Numbered from the stretch's first letter, positions 1 through 9,693 are shown. The stretch: 64,000 nt of DNA from Sphingomonas sp. IW22 (GCF_041321155.1 NZ_JBGGWB010000001.1:248001-312000), one strand, 5' to 3'. The notes: generated from the sequence alone by a model not told the origin. Numbers and translations are program-made.

Positions 1-199
1 TCCAGAACAGGGGCGGCGACACGCCCTCCCCATCGGCCGTAAAGCGTTCGGGCAGGCGCGCGCCATTGGCAAATGCCGGGCTGGCCAGATGCAGCGACGC
101 GAACGTTCCCAGCCCCGGCTGAACGATTGCCAGCTTTTCCTCGCCTGCGCGCAACCCCTTCAGCGCCTTGCCAAGCCACGAGGGGACGTGTTCCAGCAT
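1..199 (-). CDS. YbhB/YbcL-family (PEBP-like) protein, N-terminal part
   Basis: Partial gene running off the left edge. The minus strand reads MLEHVPSWLGKALKGLRAGE and continues through LPERFTADGEGVSPPLFW, the opening of the bacterial phosphatidylethanolamine-binding-protein family (YbhB/YbcL), in which the N-terminal F(T)xDGxxxSPPLxW stretch is conserved. About 66 residues are visible of roughly 150-190 expected. No signal peptide is seen, so it is probably cytoplasmic. Its ATG lies one base after the stop of the glutathione S-transferase gene on the same strand, so the two are probably translated from one mRNA. The biochemical role of these bacterial proteins is poorly defined, and none is claimed here. 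Confidence 0.75.
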   Translation of the reverse strand, partial: MLEHVPSWLGKALKGLRAGEEKLAIVQPGLGTFASLHLASPAFANGARLPERFTADGEGVSPPLFW

Positions 200-200
200 G

Positions 201-875
201 TCAGAGGTCCAGTTTCTCGTAATCGGCGTGGGGCGCGATCACTTCCATGCGTTCGGCCAATAGCGGGCGGAAACTGGGGCGGCTTTTCATGCCGACATAC
301 CAGCGCTTGCTCGGCTCATGGCTTTTCCAGTCGATGCCGCCCAGATAATCGGCGACCGAAATCTGCGCCGCCGCCGCCAGATCGGCTAGGCTCATCGTCG
401 CACCTGCCAGCCATTGCCGGTGGTCCAGCAGATAATCGATATAGTCGAGATGCGCGACCGCCGCTTTCATCGCCTCTCGCAGGCGCCCGGAATCGGGGGA
501 GGTTCGCAGCACCAGCCGCTTCTCCATCCGCTCCGTCAAAAGCGGCCGGGTGATGTCGCGATAGAAATGAACGTCGAACCACGTCACCAGCCGCCGGATT
601 TCCGCCCGATCCGCCGCCGTGCCGTTCAGCATCGCCGACTTTTCGACCGTTTCCTCAAAATATTCACAGATCGCCATCGAATCGATCATCGGGCGGCCGC
701 CGCGCTCGCTATGCACCATCACCGGCGTTTCGCCGGCAGGATTCATGTCGAGAAATTCGTCGCGCCGCAGCCATGGCGACTCGCGCACCGGCTCATAGCC
801 AACGCCCTTCTCGGCCAGCAGCAGCCGGACCTTGCGGGAAAAGGGACACAGGGGGAACTGGTAGAGAAGCCACAT
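201..875 (-). CDS. Glutathione S-transferase family protein
   Basis: A 224-residue soluble protein with a thioredoxin-like N-terminal domain starting MWLLYQFPLCPFSRKVRLLL, then a substrate/glutathione contact region (NPAGETPVMV, MIDSMAICEYFEE, where the SMAI stretch matches the conserved glutathione-binding E/DS motif) and an all-helical C-terminal domain from about residue 90 (ATMSLADLAAAAQI, the usual N-capping region of the GST core). The open frame extends much further upstream, but that part has non-protein-like composition; the ATG at 875 begins exactly where GST homology begins. It is divergent from the membrane-protein gene at 924, sharing a 48-bp intergenic region. Substrate unknown. 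Confidence 0.85.
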   Translation of the reverse strand: MWLLYQFPLCPFSRKVRLLLAEKGVGYEPVRESPWLRRDEFLDMNPAGETPVMVHSERGGRPMIDSMAICEYFEETVEKSAMLNGTAADRAEIRRLVTWFDVHFYRDITRPLLTERMEKRLVLRTSPDSGRLREAMKAAVAHLDYIDYLLDHRQWLAGATMSLADLAAAAQISVADYLGGIDWKSHEPSKRWYVGMKSRPSFRPLLAERMEVIAPHADYEKLDL

Positions 876-923
876 ACTTGTTCTGTTAATGACGCCGCCG
901 GACGAGGGAAAGGGGCGAGTGGC

Positions 924-1478
924 GTGACAAGCGTGATATGGCTGGCGGCGGCGTGGGTGATGGCGCTTTTGCGCGGATCGCACGGCGCGCGCGTCGCGGC
1001 GTTGCTGGCAGCCTGTGTCGCCGGAACGACGTTTCCAGACCTCGATTTCAACCTGTTGCTCACCCATCGAAGCGCCGTGACGCACAGTGTGCTGGTGCCG
1101 CTGTTGCTGCTCGCATGGACGCGCGCACGGGCGATCGCGCCGGGGCTGACGATGGGAATGGGCTTTCACCTGGCCGCCGATTGTTTTCCCAACGCGATGC
1201 GCGGCTATGCCACGGTCAAGCTGCCGCTGTTCGGCTCGATCGGGGCCGACGCGTCCTATCTGTGGCTGGGCGCCAATGCGCTGGTCGCCTTTGCGGCGGG
1301 GCTGGCGCTGCTGGATCGTTCGCTGCCGCGCGGGTGGCGCGTTGCCGCCTTGGCCGGATATGCGGCGATCGGCACGTCCTATCTGTTCGTCACCGATGGC
1401 GGCTGGCCCGCGCTGGCCATCTTTGCCGCTGCCGGGTGGCTGGCGGTGCGCCGACGCAAGGCCGCGCGCACCGCCTGA
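924..1478 (+). CDS. YdjM-like inner-membrane metal-dependent hydrolase family protein
   Basis: A 184-residue hydrophobic protein started from GTG at 924, preceded by the purine-rich AGGGAAAGGGG. It contains PDLDF, HRSAVTHS and GFHLAAD, which match the spaced Asp/His motifs of the YdjM (LexA-regulated putative membrane hydrolase) family, embedded in about five hydrophobic segments. In that family the Asp and His residues are thought to bind a metal, but activity is unproven. The C-terminus is basic (VRRRKAARTA). It stands alone on the plus strand between the GST gene and the convergent gltB, ending four bases before gltB's stop. No LexA box was recognised upstream. Confidence 0.7.
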   Translation: MTSVIWLAAAWVMALLRGSHGARVAALLAACVAGTTFPDLDFNLLLTHRSAVTHSVLVPLLLLAWTRARAIAPGLTMGMGFHLAADCFPNAMRGYATVKLPLFGSIGADASYLWLGANALVAFAAGLALLDRSLPRGWRVAALAGYAAIGTSYLFVTDGGWPALAIFAAAGWLAVRRRKAARTA

Positions 1479-1482
1479 TCCG

Positions 1483-4400
1483 TCATTCCGCCGCGACGAA
1501 TTCCGGCGCGGTGCGGTCGTCGATCGGCACTTCCAGCCGATCGATCATCTCGCGCGGCACGACCTGCCAGAAATGGCCGCGCACCCGTTCCCAATCGCTG
1601 ATCAAACCGTTCGACCACTTGCTGTCGGTCGATTCGGCATGGGCTGAGATCAGGTCGCGAAGCACCGTTTCCCAATGCGCCGAAGAGAGGCGGTTCCACG
1701 TCAGGCTTTCGCCATTCGCCCGGTCGGGAAAGCGGTTTTCGGGGTCGTAGATGAACGCCATGCCACCGGTCATGCCCGCCCCGAAATTGGTGCCGACCTC
1801 ACCCAGCACGACCGCGATACCGCCCGTCATATATTCGCATCCGTTCGCGCCGCAGCCCTCGACCACCACCTTGGCGCCCGAATTGCGGACGGCGAAGCGT
1901 TCGCCCGCCTGCCCCGCCGCGAACAACTCACCCGACGTTGCGCCGTAAAGGACGGTGTTGCCGATGATCGTGTTCTTGTGGCTCGCCAGCGGCGACGACA
2001 CCATCGGCCGAACGACGATGCGCCCGCCCGACAGCCCCTTGCCGACATAGTCGTTGGCATCGCCGAACACTTCCAGCGTCACGCCCTTGCACAAAAACGC
2101 GCCCAGCGACTGACCCGCACTGCCGCGCAGGCGGACATGGACATGCCCATCGGCCAGCTTCGACATGCCGAACCGGCGCGTCAGCTCGCTCGACAACCGC
2201 GTGCCGACCGCACGGTGGGTGTTCCGCACCGAATAGGTCAGCTGCATCTTCTCTCCGCGCGCGAACACGGGCGCGGCATCCTTGATCATCTGGGCGTCAA
2301 GGCTGTCGGGCACGTCGTTGCGGAAGGTGTTCAGGCTGAACCGGCGTTCCGCATCGCTGGCATCGACCTTGGCCAGGATGGGGTTCAGGTCCAGATCGTC
2401 CAGATGCTCGGCCCCGCGGCTGACCTGACGCAGCAATTCGGTGCGGCCGATCACTTCGTCCAGGCTGGTGCAGCCAAGCCGCGCCAGGATTTCGCGCACT
2501 TCCTCCGCAATGAAGGTCATCAGGTTGATGACCTTTTCCGGCGTGCCGACGAACTTCTGGCGCAGTTTCTCATCCTGCGTGCACACACCCACCGGACAGG
2601 TGTTCGAATGGCACTGGCGCACCATGATGCAGCCCATCGCCACCAGCGACAGCGTGCCGATGCCGAATTCCTCGGCGCCCAGGATGGCCGCAATTACAAT
2701 GTCGCGCCCGGTCTTAAGCCCACCATCGGTGCGCAGCTTCACCCGGCCGCGCAGACCGTTCAGCGTCAGCGTCTGGTTGACTTCGGACAGACCCATTTCC
2801 CACGGAGTGCCAGCATATTTGATGCTGGTCTGCGGGCTGGCGCCCGTCCCACCGACATGGCCCGACACCAGAATGACGTCGGCATGCGCCTTTGCCACGC
2901 CTGCCGCGACGGTGCCGATGCCCGCAGAGCTGACGAGCTTGACGCACACCCGCGCGCGCGGATTGATCTGCTTCAGGTCGTAGATCAGCTGCGCCAGATC
3001 TTCGATCGAATAAATGTCGTGGTGCGGCGGCGGGCTGATCAGCGTCACGCCCGGCGTCGAGTGGCGAAGCCGCGCGATGAACTCGGTCACCTTGAAGCCG
3101 GGCAACTGCCCGCCCTCACCGGGCTTGGCACCCTGTGCGACCTTGATCTCGATTTCGTCACAGGCGTTCAGATATTCCGCCGTCACGCCGAATCGGCCCG
3201 ACGCCACCTGCTTGATCACCGAATTGGCATTGTCACCATTTTCATAGGGTCGATAGCGGATCTTGTCCTCGCCCCCCTCACCCGACACCGCCTTGGCGCC
3301 GATGCGGTTCATGGCGATGGCCAGCGTCTCATGCGCTTCGGGGCTGAGCGCGCCCAGCGACATGCCCGGCGTGATGAAGCGCTTGCGGATTTCGGTGATC
3401 GCCTCGACCTGATCGATGCTCACGCCCTCCCGCGGGAAATTGAATTCCAGCAGGTCGCGAAGGTAAACGGGCGGAAGGTCGCGCACGCCGCGCGCGAATT
3501 GCAGGTAAGTGGAGTAGCTGTCGGTCGAAACCGATGTCTGCAACAGGTGCATCAGCTGCGCGGAATAAGCGTGCGTCTCGCCCGAATGGCGCTGGCGATA
3601 AAAGCCGCCGATCGGCAGCGTCGTCACTGCCGTATCGAACGCCGCCGCGTGCCGGTCGCTGGCGTTGACATAGAGGGAGGCATAGCCTTCCCCCGAAATC
3701 TTCGCCGGCATGCCGGGGAACAGGTCGGCGACCAGCGCGCGCGACAGGCCAACCGCCTCGAAATTATAGCCGCCGCGATAGCTGGAGATCACCGCGATCC
3801 CCATCTTCGACATAATCTTCAGCAGCCCTTCGTCGATCGCCTTCCGATACCGCTTGAGGCAATCGTCCAGCGAAAGGTCGCCGAACAGCCCCCGCGCCTG
3901 CCGGTCGGCAATCGCCGCTTCGGACAGATAGGCGTTCACCGTGGTCGCGCCGACACCGATCAGCACCGCAAAATAGTGAGTATCCAGACACTCGGCAGTG
4001 CGGACATTGACGCTGGCGTATGACCGCAAGCCGCGCCGGACCAGATGCGTATGCACCGCCGCCGCCGCCAGCACGCCGGGGATCGCCACCCGGTCCTCAT
4101 CCACGCGCTCGTCGGTCAGGAACAATTCGGTCCGCCCTTCGCGCACCGCCTGTTCGGCCTGCGCGCGAAGCTGGGTGATGGCGGCGCGAAGCCCCTCCTG
4201 CCCGCTTCCCGCCGCGAAAGTGGTGTCGAGTTCGGCGGCCTGCCCCCCGAAATAGGTCTTTAGCCGCGCCCATTCGGCACCGACCAGCACCGGCGATTCC
4301 AGCACCAGCACGCGCCCCTTGGCCGCTTCGACATCAAGGATGTTGGCCAGATTGCCAAAACGGGTCTTCAGGCTCATCACATGCCGTTCGCGCAATGGGT

Positions 4401-6003
4401 CGATCGGCGGGTTGGTGACCTGAGAGAAATTCTGGCGGAAGAACTGGCTGATCAGTCGCGGCTTGTCGCTGATGACCGCCAGCGGCGTATCGTCGCCCAT
4501 CGACCCGATGGCTTCCTTGGACGTTTCGACCATGGGCGCCAGGATCAGCTCCATATCCTCCAGCGTCTGGCCCGCCGCCACCTGACGACGCGCCAGTTCA
4601 GCCCGGTCGAACGACACGGTGCCCGCCTCGGCAGTGGGCAGGTCATCCATCGACAGATAACCGCCGATCATGCCGGCATAATCATGTTCGCCTGCGATCC
4701 GGTCCTTGATCTCGCGATCGTGGAACAGGCGCCCTTCGTCCAGGTCGACCGCGATCATCTCACCCGGCCCAAGGCGGCCCTTTTCGACCACGCTGGTCTC
4801 AGGTACCATCACCATGCCCGTCTCCGACCCGACGATCAGCAGCCCGTCGGCGGTGTGCGTGTAACGAAGCGGACGCAGCGCGTTGCGGTCCAGCCCGGCC
4901 ACGACCCAGCGGCCATCGGTCATCGCAAGCGCGGCGGGGCCGTCCCATGGCTCCATCACGCTGGCAAGATAGGTGTACATCGCCTGATGCGCTTCGGGCA
5001 TGTCGGCGCGGCCCTGCCACGCTTCGGGCACCAGCATCAGCTTTGCCGTGGGCGCATCGCGGCCTGCGCGACAGATCGCCTCGAACGTCGCGTCCAGCGC
5101 CGCCGTGTCTGACGCGCCGGCCGGGATCACCGGCTTGATATCTTCCGAATGCTCGCCGAACGCGATGCTGGCCATCTTGATCTCGTGGCTGAGCATCCAG
5201 TTCTTGTTGCCGCGGATCGTGTTGATCTCGCCATTATGCGCCAGGCACCGGAACGGTTGCGCCAGCCACCATTGCGGAAAAGTGTTGGTCGAATAACGCT
5301 GGTGGAAAATGGCGACGCGGCTTTCGAACCGCTCGTCATTCAGGTCGGGATAGAATTCGCTCAGGCTCTCGGCCAGGAACAGGCCCTTGTAGATGATTGA
5401 GCGGCACGAGAGCGAACAGATGTAGAAACCGGTGATCTGCGCCGCGATGATCCGCTTTTCGATGCGGCGGCGGACCAGATACAGCGTCTTTTCGAATTCG
5501 GCCTCGTCCTGCTCTTCGGGCAGGGGGCCGGCGATCATGATCTGCTCGATCTCGGGCCGGGTCGCCTGCGCCTTCTGGCCGATGACAGACACGTCCACCG
5601 GCACCTGCCGCCAGCCATAGATAGTGTAGCCGGCATTGATGACTTCGGATTCGACGATCGTGCGGCACGTCTCCTGCGCGCCAAGATCGGTGCGCGGCAG
5701 GAAGACCATGCCCACCGCCAGACGGTTGGGCAGCACGCGGTGTCCGCTGGCAACGACGGCATCGTCAAAGAAGCGGTGCGGCAAATCGACATGGATGCCC
5801 GCGCCATCGCCCGTCTTGCCATCGGCATCCACCGCGCCCCGGTGCCAGACGGCTTTCAGCGCGTCGATCGCGGATTGCACCACGCGGCGCGACGGCTTGC
5901 CGTCGGTCGCGGCGACAAGGCCCACGCCGCACGCATCGCCCTCGAACTCAGGGCGATACATACCTTCGGTGGCAAGGCGGATACGTTCGGATTCGAGAGT
6001 CAT
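1483..6003 (-). CDS. gltB: Glutamate synthase (NADPH) large subunit
   Basis: Alpha subunit of glutamate synthase, converting 2-oxoglutarate plus glutamine to two glutamates with GltD supplying electrons. The product is 1506 residues, the normal size. Order: a class-II glutaminase domain whose catalytic Cys (CGVGLVA, Cys25) follows a short propeptide; a central domain; an FMN/2-oxoglutarate TIM barrel with AKPGEGGQLPG; the 3Fe-4S cysteines in CIMVRQCHSNTCPVG; and a C-terminal beta-helix with repeated Gly residues (GKGLSGGRIVV). I chose the ATG at 6003, nine bases after a GGAGA ribosome site, over an upstream in-frame TTG at 6018. It lies downstream of gltD on the same strand, 62 bp away, so the two form one operon. 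Confidence 0.97.
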   Translation of the reverse strand: MTLESERIRLATEGMYRPEFEGDACGVGLVAATDGKPSRRVVQSAIDALKAVWHRGAVDADGKTGDGAGIHVDLPHRFFDDAVVASGHRVLPNRLAVGMVFLPRTDLGAQETCRTIVESEVINAGYTIYGWRQVPVDVSVIGQKAQATRPEIEQIMIAGPLPEEQDEAEFEKTLYLVRRRIEKRIIAAQITGFYICSLSCRSIIYKGLFLAESLSEFYPDLNDERFESRVAIFHQRYSTNTFPQWWLAQPFRCLAHNGEINTIRGNKNWMLSHEIKMASIAFGEHSEDIKPVIPAGASDTAALDATFEAICRAGRDAPTAKLMLVPEAWQGRADMPEAHQAMYTYLASVMEPWDGPAALAMTDGRWVVAGLDRNALRPLRYTHTADGLLIVGSETGMVMVPETSVVEKGRLGPGEMIAVDLDEGRLFHDREIKDRIAGEHDYAGMIGGYLSMDDLPTAEAGTVSFDRAELARRQVAAGQTLEDMELILAPMVETSKEAIGSMGDDTPLAVISDKPRLISQFFRQNFSQVTNPPIDPLRERHVMSLKTRFGNLANILDVEAAKGRVLVLESPVLVGAEWARLKTYFGGQAAELDTTFAAGSGQEGLRAAITQLRAQAEQAVREGRTELFLTDERVDEDRVAIPGVLAAAAVHTHLVRRGLRSYASVNVRTAECLDTHYFAVLIGVGATTVNAYLSEAAIADRQARGLFGDLSLDDCLKRYRKAIDEGLLKIMSKMGIAVISSYRGGYNFEAVGLSRALVADLFPGMPAKISGEGYASLYVNASDRHAAAFDTAVTTLPIGGFYRQRHSGETHAYSAQLMHLLQTSVSTDSYSTYLQFARGVRDLPPVYLRDLLEFNFPREGVSIDQVEAITEIRKRFITPGMSLGALSPEAHETLAIAMNRIGAKAVSGEGGEDKIRYRPYENGDNANSVIKQVASGRFGVTAEYLNACDEIEIKVAQGAKPGEGGQLPGFKVTEFIARLRHSTPGVTLISPPPHHDIYSIEDLAQLIYDLKQINPRARVCVKLVSSAGIGTVAAGVAKAHADVILVSGHVGGTGASPQTSIKYAGTPWEMGLSEVNQTLTLNGLRGRVKLRTDGGLKTGRDIVIAAILGAEEFGIGTLSLVAMGCIMVRQCHSNTCPVGVCTQDEKLRQKFVGTPEKVINLMTFIAEEVREILARLGCTSLDEVIGRTELLRQVSRGAEHLDDLDLNPILAKVDASDAERRFSLNTFRNDVPDSLDAQMIKDAAPVFARGEKMQLTYSVRNTHRAVGTRLSSELTRRFGMSKLADGHVHVRLRGSAGQSLGAFLCKGVTLEVFGDANDYVGKGLSGGRIVVRPMVSSPLASHKNTIIGNTVLYGATSGELFAAGQAGERFAVRNSGAKVVVEGCGANGCEYMTGGIAVVLGEVGTNFGAGMTGGMAFIYDPENRFPDRANGESLTWNRLSSAHWETVLRDLISAHAESTDSKWSNGLISDWERVRGHFWQVVPREMIDRLEVPIDDRTAPEFVAAE

Positions 6004-6065
6004 TCCGGTTTTCTCCAATCGCTCAGGCGGCGATCGTGTTCATTCAATTCGGGTCGGCGAGCGGA

Positions 6066-7508
6066 TCAGGCGGCGACCTTCGCCGCACGCGCGCGCGCCT
6101 TCAGCCACGCGTGCATCCGGTCGGAAACGTCGCGCCCGTCGCGGATCGCCCATACGACCAGGCTGGCACCGCGCACGATGTCGCCAGCGGCGAACACGCC
6201 GTCCAGGCTGGTCATCATCGACTTGTTGTCGACACGCAGCGTGCCCCAGCGATTGACGCCCAGTTCGGGCGCGCCAAACATCGTCGGCAGGTCTTCGGGT
6301 TCGAAGCCCAATGCCTTGATGACCAGATCGGCCTCCAGCGTGGTTTCGCTGCCGGGGTCCGGCTCCGGCGCCCGGCGTCCGCTGGCGTCGGGCGCGCCCA
6401 GACGCATCTTGGTCACGCGAACGCCCGACACATGGCCGTCGGCAGCTGCATCGAACGCCTCGGGCGCGGCCAGCCAGACGAACTCCACGCCCTCTTCCTC
6501 GGCATTGGCGACTTCGCGCTGGCTGCCGGGCATGTTGGCGCGGTCGCGGCGATAGAGGCACTTTACCGACTTGGCACCCTGGCGGATCGCGGTGCGGACG
6601 CAGTCCATGGCGGTATCACCACCACCGACGACCACGACATTGCGGCCCGCCGCATTGAGGCGCCCGTCATCCCATTCGGGCACGGTGTCGCCAAAGCTCT
6701 TGCGGTTCGATGCGATCAGGAAATCGAGCGCGTCGACCACGCCTGCCGATCCGATGCCCGGCGCCTTGATCGCGCGCGGCTTGTAAACGCCCGTGGCGAT
6801 CAGGATTGCGTCATGGCGCTCACGCAGTTCGTCCAGCGTCGCGTCGCGACCGACCTCGAACCCCTCGTGAAACACGATGCCGCCGGCCTTCAGCCGCTCG
6901 ACCCGGCGCATGACAACGGGCTTTTCCAGCTTGAAGCCAGGGATGCCATAGGTCAGCAGCCCGCCCGCGCGGTCGTGCCGGTCATAGACATGCACGTCAT
7001 ATCCGGCGACGCGCAGATACTCCGCCGCGCTCAGCCCCGCCGGACCCGCGCCGATGACGCCGACCGACTGCCCGCGGGCACGACCCGGCACCAGCGGCTC
7101 GACCCAGCCCTCTTCCCAGGCGGTGTCGGTGATGTATTTTTCGACCGAACCGATCGTGACCGCGCCGTGGCCCGAAAATTCGATGACGCAATTGCCCTCG
7201 CACAAACGGTCCTGCGGACAGATGCGGCCGCAGATTTCGGGCATGGTCGACGTACTGTTCGACAGCTCATACGCCTCGCGCAGCCGCCCTTCCGCCGTCA
7301 GCCGCAGCCAGTCGGGGATGTGGTTGTGCAGCGGGCAATGGACCGAACAATAAGGCACGCCGCACTGCGAACAGCGCCCCGCCTGCTCGCTCGCCTTGGG
7401 CGGCGCAAAGCGGTCGGCGATCTCGCGAAAGTCGCGGTTGCGTTCGTCGGCGTCGCGCTTGGACGGAAAATCCTGCCCGACGTCCACGAACTTCAAGGTG
7501 GCGTTCAT
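6066..7508 (-). CDS. gltD: Glutamate synthase (NADPH) small subunit
   Basis: Beta subunit of glutamate synthase, 480 residues, which takes electrons from NADPH through FAD and 4Fe-4S clusters to GltB. The N-terminal domain shows the two cysteine groups for iron-sulfur centres (CSQCGVPYCSVHCP and CGRICPQDRLCEGNC). It is followed by an FAD-binding GAGPAGLSAAEYL and an NADPH-binding GGGDTAMDCVRTA Rossmann motif, and ends with the FAD loop GVFAAGDIVRGASLVVWAI. ATG at 7508 is preceded by AGGAAGG. It is the first gene of the gltD-gltB operon, the reverse of the more familiar gltB-gltD order. The 160-bp region upstream to uppP must hold its promoter; I did not identify specific sites in it. Confidence 0.97.
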   Translation of the reverse strand: MNATLKFVDVGQDFPSKRDADERNRDFREIADRFAPPKASEQAGRCSQCGVPYCSVHCPLHNHIPDWLRLTAEGRLREAYELSNSTSTMPEICGRICPQDRLCEGNCVIEFSGHGAVTIGSVEKYITDTAWEEGWVEPLVPGRARGQSVGVIGAGPAGLSAAEYLRVAGYDVHVYDRHDRAGGLLTYGIPGFKLEKPVVMRRVERLKAGGIVFHEGFEVGRDATLDELRERHDAILIATGVYKPRAIKAPGIGSAGVVDALDFLIASNRKSFGDTVPEWDDGRLNAAGRNVVVVGGGDTAMDCVRTAIRQGAKSVKCLYRRDRANMPGSQREVANAEEEGVEFVWLAAPEAFDAAADGHVSGVRVTKMRLGAPDASGRRAPEPDPGSETTLEADLVIKALGFEPEDLPTMFGAPELGVNRWGTLRVDNKSMMTSLDGVFAAGDIVRGASLVVWAIRDGRDVSDRMHAWLKARARAAKVAA

Positions 7509-7669
7509 GGTGCGTCCTTCCTGTACTGGACGCGCCTATAGTTACGCTCTGCGCCAAAGTCACGCACAAAAACAGTGATAGGTCAGCAGACGTTACCTAT
7601 TATCTTGACCCGCCATCTTTGTGAGCAACTTCCATCAGATGGCAATATCGATACGGGTCCGCTTCGGAC

Positions 7670-8470
7670 CTATCGAGCCAGCAGCCATATCAATGCCGCG
7701 CCACCCGCGACAATGCGATACCAGGCAAAGGGTGCGAACCCGAACCGCGAAACCAGCGCGACAAAGGCTTTCACCACCGCCATCGCCACGATGAACGCCA
7801 TCGCGAAACCGATCGCAATTGCGTTAAGATCGTCCAGGCTCAACAGCGCACGGTCTTTCCACAGCGCGTAGACGGTAGCCGCCGTCATCGTCGGCACGGC
7901 CAGGAAAAAGCTGAACTCGGCCGCTGTCTTGCGCTCCACACCCATCAACAGCGCACCCATGATCGTCGCGCCCGAACGGCTGACGCCCGGCAGCATCGCC
8001 AGGCACTGGACGATGCCGATCGTGCCGGCCGTTCGCGCGGGCATCGCCTCGACCGTTTCGAAGCGCACGCGTTTCACCATCCGTTCGATCAGCAGGATCG
8101 CAATCCCGCCGACGATCAGCGCCACCGCGACGACGACAGGCGTCTGCATGGCCGCGCGCACCGCGTCATAGGCGATGACCCCGATGATCAGCGCCGGCAG
8201 GAATCCCAGCACGATATTGCGCGTAAAAGCCCATGCGGCCGAGCGACCGGCGATCAGCCCGGTGCCCACCGACCAGAAGCGCCGCCAGTAAACCACCAGC
8301 ACCGCCAGGATCGCGCCCAGCTGGATCGCGATCTTGAACGCCACCGAACTGGCATCGTTGAAGCCCAGCAGTTCGCCGGCCAGGATCAAATGTCCTGTTG
8401 ACGAAACCGGCAGGAACTCGGTCAGACCCTCGATCGCTCCCAACAGGAGGACCGTCAGCAGCTCGCTCAT
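7670..8470 (-). CDS. uppP: Undecaprenyl-diphosphate phosphatase UppP/BacA
   Basis: Integral membrane phosphatase that recycles undecaprenyl pyrophosphate to the monophosphate carrier used for peptidoglycan and other envelope polymers; overexpression of the family gives bacitracin resistance. The 266-residue protein has the two family signatures: EGLTEFLPVSSTGHLIL near the N-terminus (acidic residue and Ser/His of the active site) and PGVSRSGATI near residue 170, among about eight hydrophobic helices. ATG at 8470 follows GGGAGAAAGC. It lies 39 bp downstream of the NDUFA9-like gene on the same strand and is probably cotranscribed with it. Confidence 0.95.
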   Translation of the reverse strand: MSELLTVLLLGAIEGLTEFLPVSSTGHLILAGELLGFNDASSVAFKIAIQLGAILAVLVVYWRRFWSVGTGLIAGRSAAWAFTRNIVLGFLPALIIGVIAYDAVRAAMQTPVVVAVALIVGGIAILLIERMVKRVRFETVEAMPARTAGTIGIVQCLAMLPGVSRSGATIMGALLMGVERKTAAEFSFFLAVPTMTAATVYALWKDRALLSLDDLNAIAIGFAMAFIVAMAVVKAFVALVSRFGFAPFAWYRIVAGGAALIWLLAR

Positions 8471-8509
8471 GCTTTCTCCCGCCCGCAGCGATGGTGGTGA
8501 TGGCCCGGA

Positions 8510-9448
8510 TCAGGCCGGCGCCCGGTTCTGTCCGAAACGCCCCTGTCGGCGATACAGCACCAGCCATGCCGGCGCCACTGCGCCCAGCGGTGTCGGCGTG
8601 ATGCCCAGTTGTTCAAACCCTGCCGCGCCAGACGCAACGACATTGTCGCGCTGAAGCATCAGCCACTGGTCGCGCGTGATCGGCGCGCCGGGAAGGAAGC
8701 CCATGCTGGCAATCGCGCCGCCCAGCGCGTCGGGCAGCGGCGCGAACGTCTTTTCGCGACCAGTCGCCTGCGCGATCCATTGATGCAGGTCCAGCATCGT
8801 CATCACGTCCGGCCCGCCCAGTTCATAGGTGTGGCCGCCATGCACCCCCACGTCCCGCACCGCCGCCACTACCGCACGCGCGACATCGACGACATGTACC
8901 GGCTGGAACCGGGCATCGGGCTTCAGCACCGGCACGACCGGCAGTGGGCTGGCGATCAGGCCGGCAAAGCGGTTGATGAACTGGTCCTCGCGGCCGAACA
9001 CGACCGACGGACGCAGGATCGTTGCGTCGGGAAAGGCCGCGCGCACCGCGGCCTCGCCCCCAGCCTTGCTGCGACCATAGCGCGAGGGTGATTCGGCGTC
9101 GGCACCGGTGGCAGAAATGTGGACCAGCGCCCCTGCCCCCGCCGCCCTCGCCGCTTCCGCGACCAGCTTTGCGCCGTCGATCTGGATCCGCTCATAGTCG
9201 GTAAAGGTACCCACCAGATTGACGACAGCGTCGCTGCCGTCGATCGCGCGGGCAATGGTGTCGGGACGTGTCACATCCGCCGCAACGAACTGGGTCTGGC
9301 CCAGCCCGCCCAGCGGCTTGAGAAAGAATGCGCGCCGCGGATCGCGCTGCGCGATCCTGACCCGCGCGCCGGTCGCCAGCAATTCCTGTGCGACGTACCG
9401 GCCCACAAAGCCGCCGCCGCCAAAGAGGGTGATGAGCTTGTCCCGCAT
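8510..9448 (-). CDS. NDUFA9-like NAD(P)-binding protein (atypical short-chain dehydrogenase)
   Basis: A 312-residue protein opening with a Rossmann dinucleotide motif, ITLFGGGGFVGRYV, then DVTRPDTIARAIDGSDAVVNLVG, and HISATGADAESPSRYGRSKAGGE, where the YGRSK stretch corresponds to the short-chain-dehydrogenase YxxxK. This pattern is that of the complex I NDUFA9-subunit-like family common in Alphaproteobacteria (sometimes labelled NADH-ubiquinone oxidoreductase), which may have a structural or quinone/lipid-related role rather than catalysis. The open frame extends to 9511, but homology starts at the ATG at 9448. Its only near neighbour downstream is uppP. Exact role uncertain. Confidence 0.8.
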   Translation of the reverse strand: MRDKLITLFGGGGFVGRYVAQELLATGARVRIAQRDPRRAFFLKPLGGLGQTQFVAADVTRPDTIARAIDGSDAVVNLVGTFTDYERIQIDGAKLVAEAARAAGAGALVHISATGADAESPSRYGRSKAGGEAAVRAAFPDATILRPSVVFGREDQFINRFAGLIASPLPVVPVLKPDARFQPVHVVDVARAVVAAVRDVGVHGGHTYELGGPDVMTMLDLHQWIAQATGREKTFAPLPDALGGAIASMGFLPGAPITRDQWLMLQRDNVVASGAAGFEQLGITPTPLGAVAPAWLVLYRRQGRFGQNRAPA

Positions 9449-9560
9449 GATGCGCCCTGTCCGTTTCCAGCCTTTGTGTCCGCCAATGCCCATTTGAGCG
9501 CCAAACGGCAAGCCGCGCTCACCTGTCGAATCGTCGATGCATTTTTTTGAAATTTTGTCG

Positions 9561-9590
9561 TTGACAGCCCGCCCGACCCGCCACTAGAGG
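9561..9590 (+). promoter_or_regulatory. Putative sigma-70 promoter of tRNA-Leu
   Basis: TTGACA at 9561-9566, a perfect -35 box, is followed after 18 bp by TAGAGG at 9585-9590, a weak -10 candidate. This places a start about 10-16 bases before the mature tRNA at 9607. The 5' flank is A/T-rich (a run of seven T at 9543-9549), as is common for stable-RNA promoters. Assignment rests on the -35 match and position only. Confidence 0.5.
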
Positions 9591-9606
9591 CACCGGCCTA
9601 CCCCGT

Positions 9607-9693
9607 GCCCAGATGGCGGAATTGGTAGACGCACCAGCTTCAGGTGCTGGCGATCGCAAGGTCGTGGAGGTTCGAGTCCTCTTCTGGGCACCA
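9607..9693 (+). tRNA. tRNA-Leu (anticodon CAG)
   Basis: An 87-nt class II tRNA with encoded CCA. The acceptor stem pairs GCCCAGA (9607-9613) with TCTGGGC (9683-9689). The anticodon stem CCAGC/GCTGG encloses TTCAGGT with anticodon CAG, reading CUG leucine codons. A variable arm (GATCGCAAGGTC) and T-arm GGTTCGAGTCC follow. Its 3' end is duplicated at 16502-16521, which marks it as the integration site of the element immediately downstream; the tRNA itself stays intact. Confidence 0.97.

Noticed and set aside
1675..4023. 782-codon open frame on the plus strand
   Set aside because: Lies wholly antisense to gltB; composition is His/Arg/Asp-rich and typical of a shadow frame in GC-rich DNA.
7650..7675. 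GGTCCGCTTCGGACC stem at the end of uppP as a terminator
   Set aside because: Short stem overlapping the uppP stop, with no T-run on the minus strand; not convincing.
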